Positions 19,690 through 64,000 of a DNA stretch of 64,000 bases are shown in pieces (the first letter of the stretch is position 1; each line of letters starts with the position of its first letter). The stretch is from Strigops habroptila (Eukaryota; Chordata; Aves; Psittaciformes; Psittacidae), in contig NC_044289.2 in NCBI RefSeq assembly GCF_004027225.2, positions 10,581,761-10,645,760 of the forward strand, read 5' to 3'. The position numbers were made by a program, and so were the translations under genes. The notes beneath the pieces were generated by a model that saw only the letters and a list, made by a program, of their open reading frames with translations, searched no databases and was not told where the DNA came from.

Positions 19690-22373
19690 GCTTTAAAAAA
19701 AGTATTGAAGTTCATTTAATAAAAAAGCTTGGAGACCAGTCATAGAGTTGACTTATTTGTGTATCTAATTAACACACACTTGGATTTTATTATGTTACTG
19801 GCAAGTACAATAAATACAACAGGACTTGTTCTGCCCTTTCAGTATTTTGGTTTTTGATGTGGATATAGATTTCTTCACAGTAAGCCTCCCTTGTGGAAAC
19901 AACTTTACAGTGGCATTAGCTCAGGAGTGTCCTCTTGTCTGTCACCTGATAAGGAGGGCTTAGTAAACATTGTCTGTAAGTCCCACAGTGCATGAAAAAT
20001 AGTAATCTGTAAAGGTGCTAAAATGAATTCAACAGTTTATGCAGATGTTAATGTGAGTGAAACGTGCGCTAATTATGGGCAAGTCTTTCACCTAGTTTCA
20101 GCAGACAAGACCACAGCTGGAAAACGTGTTGCTTCTTTTCAGATGCGTGATTATATTTCAAAGGCTTTCTTTCTTCCTGCCCTTTCATAAGGTTGAAGAG
20201 AGAAGAACGGATCTACAGTGTCATTTGGACATGAAGAAAACATAGTTAATAACACAGATCTGGTGAAAACATGGATGCAGTGCTTGATCATGTAGTTTTG
20301 CAAGAATTTCTTTTACTGTTAGTGATTAAGTTATCTCAAGCTGCTCATTCCTGCTCTCTCAGTCATGCCACTGCCATTGCTATTGCAGCAGTGTTGTGAA
20401 CTATTCTGAATTGGTGCCTTTCCTGGGTTAAAGTTAACCCAGTAAATACTTCATTCTGTGATCCTGTTCTCTGTGTAACCATCCAGAGAATTCTGCTAGA
20501 AGTGGGACTGAGCTGAGTGCTGTGGCTGGAAGGAGTGGTGAGATGCTGAAGCTGGTGTGTCTGATTTAAAAAAATGTTAAAAAAAATCAACAAACCAAAC
20601 CCTTGATAAAACCATGGGTTAAGCCTTTGTGAAAGTGATTGTACTGCACATTTGTGGTGGAAAAAGAAAGAAGGACTTAATGCTGGTGAGAGGCAAACCA
20701 CAAAAACGAGATGAATATAGCAATTAGAATAGCAGATAGGGAGGAGAAAGGTGTGAATATGCAGAGCCTTCAAGCTGAAGCCAAACTGCATATTTAGTGT
20801 GTGAAAGGGCAGGAAAGAGGTTAAAAGTGAGAGTGATGCAGCCTAAATCTGCAGTGGGTTGTGATAAGGTATAAGCCTAGGAGAGAGGAAAAATCACTGT
20901 AATAGAAGCATGTTTGTAATTCCATCATTTCACATATTTGATATGAGCTTCAGCAGGTGGAGTCTTCTGTGAGATAATCTGCTTTTTTTGAAGAAGAACC
21001 CAAACCAACAAAAAAGTCACGTATCACGGTACTATTAATCAAGTGATCCTGAAAGTGACAAAATCAGAAGACAAAAATAAACTGTAGTAATAGAATTTGA
21101 GTTTAGTGCTTCCCAAACCTGGTCCTGAATAATTCTTCTCTTAACACTAGTGACTTTCTTCTTGGGAAGGACCTTCATGTAAGAGTAAGTGCTATAGGCA
21201 GGATGTCTCACACCTGGTCGTTAGGATCCCTTGGTGTAATAGAGACTTCTTTCAGGATTTTGTGCCTTGTTCTCATGCAGGCTATGGACATTCCCATGGC
21301 CACAGACCTTGCATGTGCAGCAAGCTGGACCCATTGCCGTGTTATTGCAGAGCAGGCAGGATAAATCCACTTGCTGCACAGGTGCAGTTCAGCTGCACAG
21401 TGGGGTATGCTTTAGGTCTGACATGCAGTATATCTGCATGTGCCTCACAGCTGCTTTCCGGGTAACTGCGAATGTATTTGCCTGCATATGAAATATGAAA
21501 TAAATTATATCTGTTAGGTATTTAATATAGAACATGTAATTTAAATATATAGTAATGAAAATCCTGTTTTATATAGGATATCCAGCAGCCCGGCTGTTAA
21601 ACTGTGGAGAGACTGGTTCAAACTGGGGGTGAAAGGGATGAAATATATGAGGCTTATGCCTAAAGATAACATAGGCTGTAGCACCTCTTTTAAAAAGCTA
21701 CAGCTGCTAAAGGAAAGGGCTCAAGGGGGCCCTTCTTTTTTCCCTCCCTCCCCAGGTATTTTTGGCAGGTGATTGGACATGAATGGAGATTTCCTTTAGA
21801 AGGAAATGTACATGAGGTAATTGCACAGAATACTAAAAATAGCTGTCAAGAAACTTTCTTTGTGTACCAGATATTCAGTGTATATTACAAACAAAATCAG
21901 CTTTTTATCTGTAGACAGTGACCATTGTGATCCAGAACAAGTAATGTAAACCGGAAGTATTTAAAGATGTTGCTCATGCATGCGTCTGGCCACAAAGCCT
22001 TTTGAACCTGTGGGCAAATCAGGGACCTACTGGGCATAAGCACATTCTCCAGTAGTTTCTGATAATTTACAAAATTACCAGCCTTCTTAGGTTACTGATT
22101 TTAGCATCCAGCCTACATTTAAAAATTTCGGAACTGCCTTTATAGACTAATATTGTTGGATTCTGTATCAGATGGCAGTCTTCTGGTCTTTAAGTGATTA
22201 CTGATACTTGGGCAGATATAGGCTAAAGGGAAAAGGTGGAAAAATTCTTGAAAGGAAAGATGCTGAATTACAGTGTTTCATGTTCTTATTCTAGAAATTA
22301 GGGTTGTCAGTCAATGACTTGGAAATCCAGGACCCAGCTACACAACCTTAATGCAACTTCTTTCCCCTGTTTT

Positions 22374-22391
22374 TGTTTGTTTGTTTGTTTT
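22374..22391. repeat. (GTTT)n short tandem repeat
   Basis: Four tandem gttt/tttg units in a T-rich setting; a simple microsatellite. Confidence 0.75.
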
Positions 22392-24999
22392 TAACTTTAT
22401 TATTATCCTTTGAAAAGATTACATTCCCCCTTTCATTTCAGGTATCAGTTCAAAATGTTGTTTGTAATCCTCCATCTTTTGTCCATCACCTACTGTTCCC
22501 TCTTTGTCAATGATGATTCACTCCCTATAGGGGTACATATCAAACCCCCTGTTTCTGTCACACAAATATCTTCCTTTGAGCCTTTCAGTATATTTTAAGT
22601 AGTCTAGTCCCTTACAACACTGTGGTGCTTGATGTGTGTGCTTTATGGAGATTCTGCACAGCAGGCAGAGATCTTTGCAAAGAAGTCTAAATATAGTAGG
22701 TTGCACTTCTAGCAGTATTGTCTTTTAATTTCCTTCTGACTGAATTCGTGCTTTCCATCTTTCCTTTGATTTCTCTGTTTAGCCTTTTTTTTTTCCTGCC
22801 TCACAGCCCTGTTTTCCCTTAACATCTCCAAAGCATTGAAAAGGACAAATACTAGCTAATCTAATCTCTCCGCCCTCTCTTCTGCTTTAACAAAGCATTT
22901 AGCTTCCCTGTCTCTTGTCTTTGTTTTCTTTACCTTTCTTTCCCTTCCCCCTCCAAAAAATTCACCACTCCCGTGTAAAAGGATTGGTCAGGCTGCAGTA
23001 GGACATGCAACCATTGTGCCTTAAACAGACAAAACCTTCTGAATTTTCCAGATGTACCTGTGTGTCACTATACCAGACTTGTACCTCCTGTTGCAAAATA
23101 CGTGTATAGACAAGAAAAGAAAGATAGGTCAAGTTTTCTCTTTCTGAATCCTGACAGAATTCTTTTGTCTATTCTGGCAGAGTAGCCTGGTGGCTGAATA
23201 GAAATGCTGTGTTCTGTCTGATATGCTTTCTGCGTTTTTGTTCTTGGTAATGACTGAAGGTTTGTAAATTTTTCTTTCACACTGGCCACCATTTCCTTGA
23301 AGAGGACAGGACCTCAGGCCTTTTCTGAGGCTGCTTGTGCTTCTGTCTATCTGCTGCATGCTGATTCTCTCCGATGGTCCAAGTGTGTCAGCTTGGCAGC
23401 GTTCCCAGTCACCATCAGCATTACTGCATTCCCAGAGCCGGATCTGGGTTAGCACAAAGCATTGACAAATCCAGTGCAATTAGTTTTGCTCCCTTGCTGT
23501 ACTTCACAGGGATTAGGAGTTTTTATTTTTTCTATTTATATTTTTTTTCTTTAGATAGAATAATATTCGAGTAGAGCAGTCAAACAATGAGCACACATGT
23601 GAATGTCTGACAATCCTCGCATTTACTTCATGGAGGAATCAAACTTTGGATGTTTGTGTGCTGGGGGGGTGATATCCCTGAGTGACATAGGCCTTTAGGT
23701 ATGCAATTAAAAAGAAACCTGCCTCGAATGGTTTGAACTGTTAAAACTGATGCAAGTATGCACTTGAATGTCATGCATTTCCAGTGTGTTCTTGCTGCTG
23801 TAGTGGGCTGTATGATTCCCTTTATAGAAGCACTCTCTCCAGTTTCTGCTACATTCCTAAAACAGAACAAACTGCCAGTGTAATCCATGAGCCTTCCTGC
23901 TCCCTGCCCTGAAAAACATTGCCAAAGCTAAAAAGGGAAAATGCTTCCAGCAGGGACTCCAGAATTACTTATGAGATCAGAATTTATACTCTGGGCTGGT
24001 AATCCGCTGTTGCAGCCTAAATCGCAAGAACACAAAAAATGTAAGCACAGTGATAGGGTGGTTTGGCAGCTTTCCTGGGACAGTGATATCTCAAGAAATA
24101 ATCTGCATGCAGTGTGGGACAGTGCAGAATAAGATTATTAATTTTACCCAGAGCTGCATAGTTATGAGTCATGTCAGCTCTCAAGCGAAGAGGTTCGTGT
24201 GGTAAAGTAGTTGTATCATGAAAGGTGCTGGCTGGAACGAAGTGGGGGGCATTAGTTTTATTTGTGATGGTAGTTTCTGGGATCATTAGCACTTGGGTAG
24301 AGGTAGAATGAAGTGCATATTCTGTTTGCAACTGTCCTTGATTTATGGGAGGGGGTTTTCTATAATCGGTTTTGCACAATCCTAGCTCTTGCATGCTGTA
24401 TTGGAAGAATGTTTATTTTGCTTTGGTTATTTTAGCATATTATCTAATATTTATTATTTCAGTATTAAACCTCCCTTTCTGCAACTCCATTTGGTTGTCG
24501 TCTTTTTTTTTTTTTTTTTTAAATAATAATCCTTTGATAATATGAATATGCTTCAGAATCACCTTTTCATCTATGGTTTCCACTGTAATTTGTTTATGGT
24601 TATGGAATGATAATGCTGAGCTACCTAATACCTAAAATTTTGAACAAAAACCTAAAGGCCTTTCTAAAGATTTGACCTTTAAAATCTTCATTTGGAGTTA
24701 AGGCTTTCCTCCTTCCTGCAATAAATCCTCCCACTTTCACTGCATTAGGGAAGAGAACTGAATCACATTTTTGAATCAAATGCTTGGGAACTGGCCCAAG
24801 ATCAAACTCATTACTTACATGCCGCTTTCTCATTTTGTTTCAATTGCAGAATTTTAGTAGAAGATAAAAGGTAAAGCAAAAGCATCCGAGAAGCTGTATC
24901 GATGTTTTGGTGAGAGCAGATGGATAACTTGCCACGTAGAGAAATGTACGTCTTTTTTAGGGCCTGTATTGTATCTTAAAAAGTACCAAGTCCTACAGG

Positions 25000-25945
25000 G
25001 TTAACAGACAGGAAACTGCAGCTGCAGCCGGCTAACACGGAAGTCAGATTTTTGTGTAACAGGCAGCCTGAGCAGGCCGAAAGGTGGGGGCCGGGGGGGG
25101 GGGCCGGGGGAGGACAGTGTCTGCTCTGATACTGATGGCTTTGGTTATGCTCTGCAGCGTTTTTATAAACGGGGAGGGCACGCACTGTATGGCAGCACCC
25201 TCTGTGATAATGCAGTTTCAATTGTATCATAGTTTTTGTGGAAATGAGACATGAAGTTTTTCCTGTTTAAGGCTCGTTTATCATAGTACCTAAAGAACTC
25301 ACACTGTCAGTGTGTGGTTGCTACGGTAGGTGTTCAGGTATTTGAATTCCAGAACAGGAGAATTCTCTCTGCTTTTTCAGTTGGTAATTTCAGTCCCTCC
25401 TTGTGCATGTTCACTCTCGGTACGTTTTGCTCTCTTTCGGTGGCCTTGCTTTCTCCGTGCAGAACACCAGCAACGTGAATTTAACTTTTTGTTTATAAAG
25501 AACAGCTTTCGTGACCTGGGTGAACTCTTCCTCCTTCAGGTTTAAAATATCCAAATGCCTTCAGTAATGGGACGTTGAGACACGTTTGTTCAGGCAGGCA
25601 GTTCGCGATCGCTTCCCTCTGCTTGAAAATCTGTGTATTTTGTCTGGGGAGGGCACATTTGGGGTTTCTTTTCAAGTTTCTTTTGCTGAAACGGGCCTAG
25701 CTTAGCCTGTCTTCTCTATGCACAGGATGGCTCCTGCTTGCCAGAGCTGCACAAAGATAATCGCTCAGGAAGTGTTTCAACCAATCCCCTGAAGCTTTAC
25801 ATTCAGATTTACCAAAGCAGCCAATCCGGGATTAGCTTTTATTAGGAAGACAGATCATCAAGCTTAAGTGCCAAGCCCTTTCTGCCTGAGTACTGAGAGC
25901 CTGTCCTCCATGTTTTATAAGTATTGACATAACACTGTGTTAACA
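25000..25945 (+). promoter_or_regulatory. ZMYND8: Probable ZMYND8 promoter and 5' leader
   Basis: The 950 bases before the first coding ATG are GC-richer than their surroundings. They include a G-run block at 25086-25110 and two CCAAT boxes at 25781-25785 and 25821-25825, 40 bases apart. No clear TATA box is placed near a start. Transcription probably starts about 25850-25900, downstream of the second CCAAT; this is inferred. Other ZMYND8 first exons may exist upstream, as the human gene has several. Confidence 0.5.
25086..25110 (+). repeat. G-quadruplex-prone G-run block
   Basis: Runs of 5, 11 and 5 G separated by CC only, in the putative ZMYND8 promoter. The 11-G run can supply two tracts, so a four-tract G-quadruplex is possible on the plus strand. 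Confidence 0.75.
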
Positions 25946-63758
<37,813 letters not shown>

Positions 63759-64000
63759 GTAGGCTGAAATTCTTTCCTTCCTCTTCTCTTCTGTAGAGCT
63801 CTTATCAAAGTCAGAGTTGTTACCTTTATTTTTGCATTAAGATAAAAATACGTGTTCCAAAACAGTTTTTAGGAATGATTTTTCATTCTTTGTGACTATG
63901 AAAAAAGTTTTCAGTCCCCATTATAGTTTCTGCTTTAAATAAAATGCATTTCATTGAGTTTCCTTTCAGCCGCTTACGACTATGGATATATGTGATACTT
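63759..64000 (+). other. ZMYND8: Start of ZMYND8 intron 14
   Basis: Sequence after the exon 14 donor (GTAGGC) to the window edge. No further exon is visible, although an in-frame read-through of 12 codons follows the donor before a stop. Confidence 0.8.

Larger units (their letters stand above)
17492..24960. other. Region between the small gene and the ZMYND8 promoter; no supported exon
   Basis: About 7.5 kb. The first kilobase may be 3' UTR of the small gene (AATAAA at 18631). The rest has only short chance frames on both strands. It contains A and T homopolymers (18970-18986, 19008-19021, 24503-24521), a (GTTT)n patch at 22374-22391, and a hairpin at 19661-19689. A site near 24857 (AATTGCAG before a short segment ending AAAAG|GTAAAG) could be an untranslated ZMYND8 exon, but I cannot support it. 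Confidence 0.6.

Noticed and set aside
20363..20791. 142-codon minus-strand frame
   Set aside because: Low-complexity hydrophobic and His/Ser-rich stretches, no domain, no splice or promoter context.
21262..21491. TGCA-rich stretch with two overlapping plus-strand frames
   Set aside because: Suggestive of small hairpins, but I found no consistent structure, known RNA or coding signal.
24017..24394. 125-codon minus-strand frame upstream of ZMYND8
   Set aside because: No recognisable motif and no supporting signals; the length is within chance for this much sequence.

Overview
This window is vertebrate nuclear DNA, most likely from a bird. It is AT-rich, intron-dominated, and its recognisable interspersed repeats are almost all fragments of CR1, the non-LTR retrotransposon typical of birds and other reptiles. 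No bacterial, organellar or viral genome is present. Genes had to be assembled exon by exon from splice sites, reading phase and protein-family knowledge. Most long open frames are chance.

Left part (1-9.85 kb, minus strand): eight consecutive coding exons of a TRAM-family gene (translocating chain-associated membrane protein, ER protein translocation). All splice phases agree and give 245 codons plus two bases. The start codon is at 9850. The 3' end of the gene lies off the left edge. The predicted protein resembles TRAM1 and TRAM2 but seems divergent from both, so it may be a third paralog. A CR1 copy with endonuclease and reverse-transcriptase homology fills the last visible intron.

Centre-left (9.85-17.5 kb): a GC-rich, CpG-rich segment with CCAAT and GC boxes looks like a bidirectional promoter. 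On its plus side I infer a small, unrecognised spliced gene with a noncoding first exon, a start codon at 11927 and a stop at 17491. Several of its exons look coding, but I could not join all of them in one reading phase.

Centre (17.5-25.9 kb): no convincing coding exon. A second GC-richer stretch with a G-quadruplex motif and two CCAAT boxes precedes the first coding exon of ZMYND8.

Right part (25.9-64 kb, plus strand): ZMYND8 (PRKCBP1/RACK7), a nuclear reader of histone modifications. Fourteen coding exons are visible with consistent phases: 759 codons plus one base. They cover the N-terminal tail, PHD finger, bromodomain, a small zinc-binding module, the PWWP domain and the Ser/acidic-rich middle. 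The C-terminal part, including the MYND finger, is off the right edge. Introns 1 and 2 are each about 10 kb and hold no exon I can support. ZMYND8 and the TRAM-like gene are divergently transcribed, with the unrecognised small gene between them.
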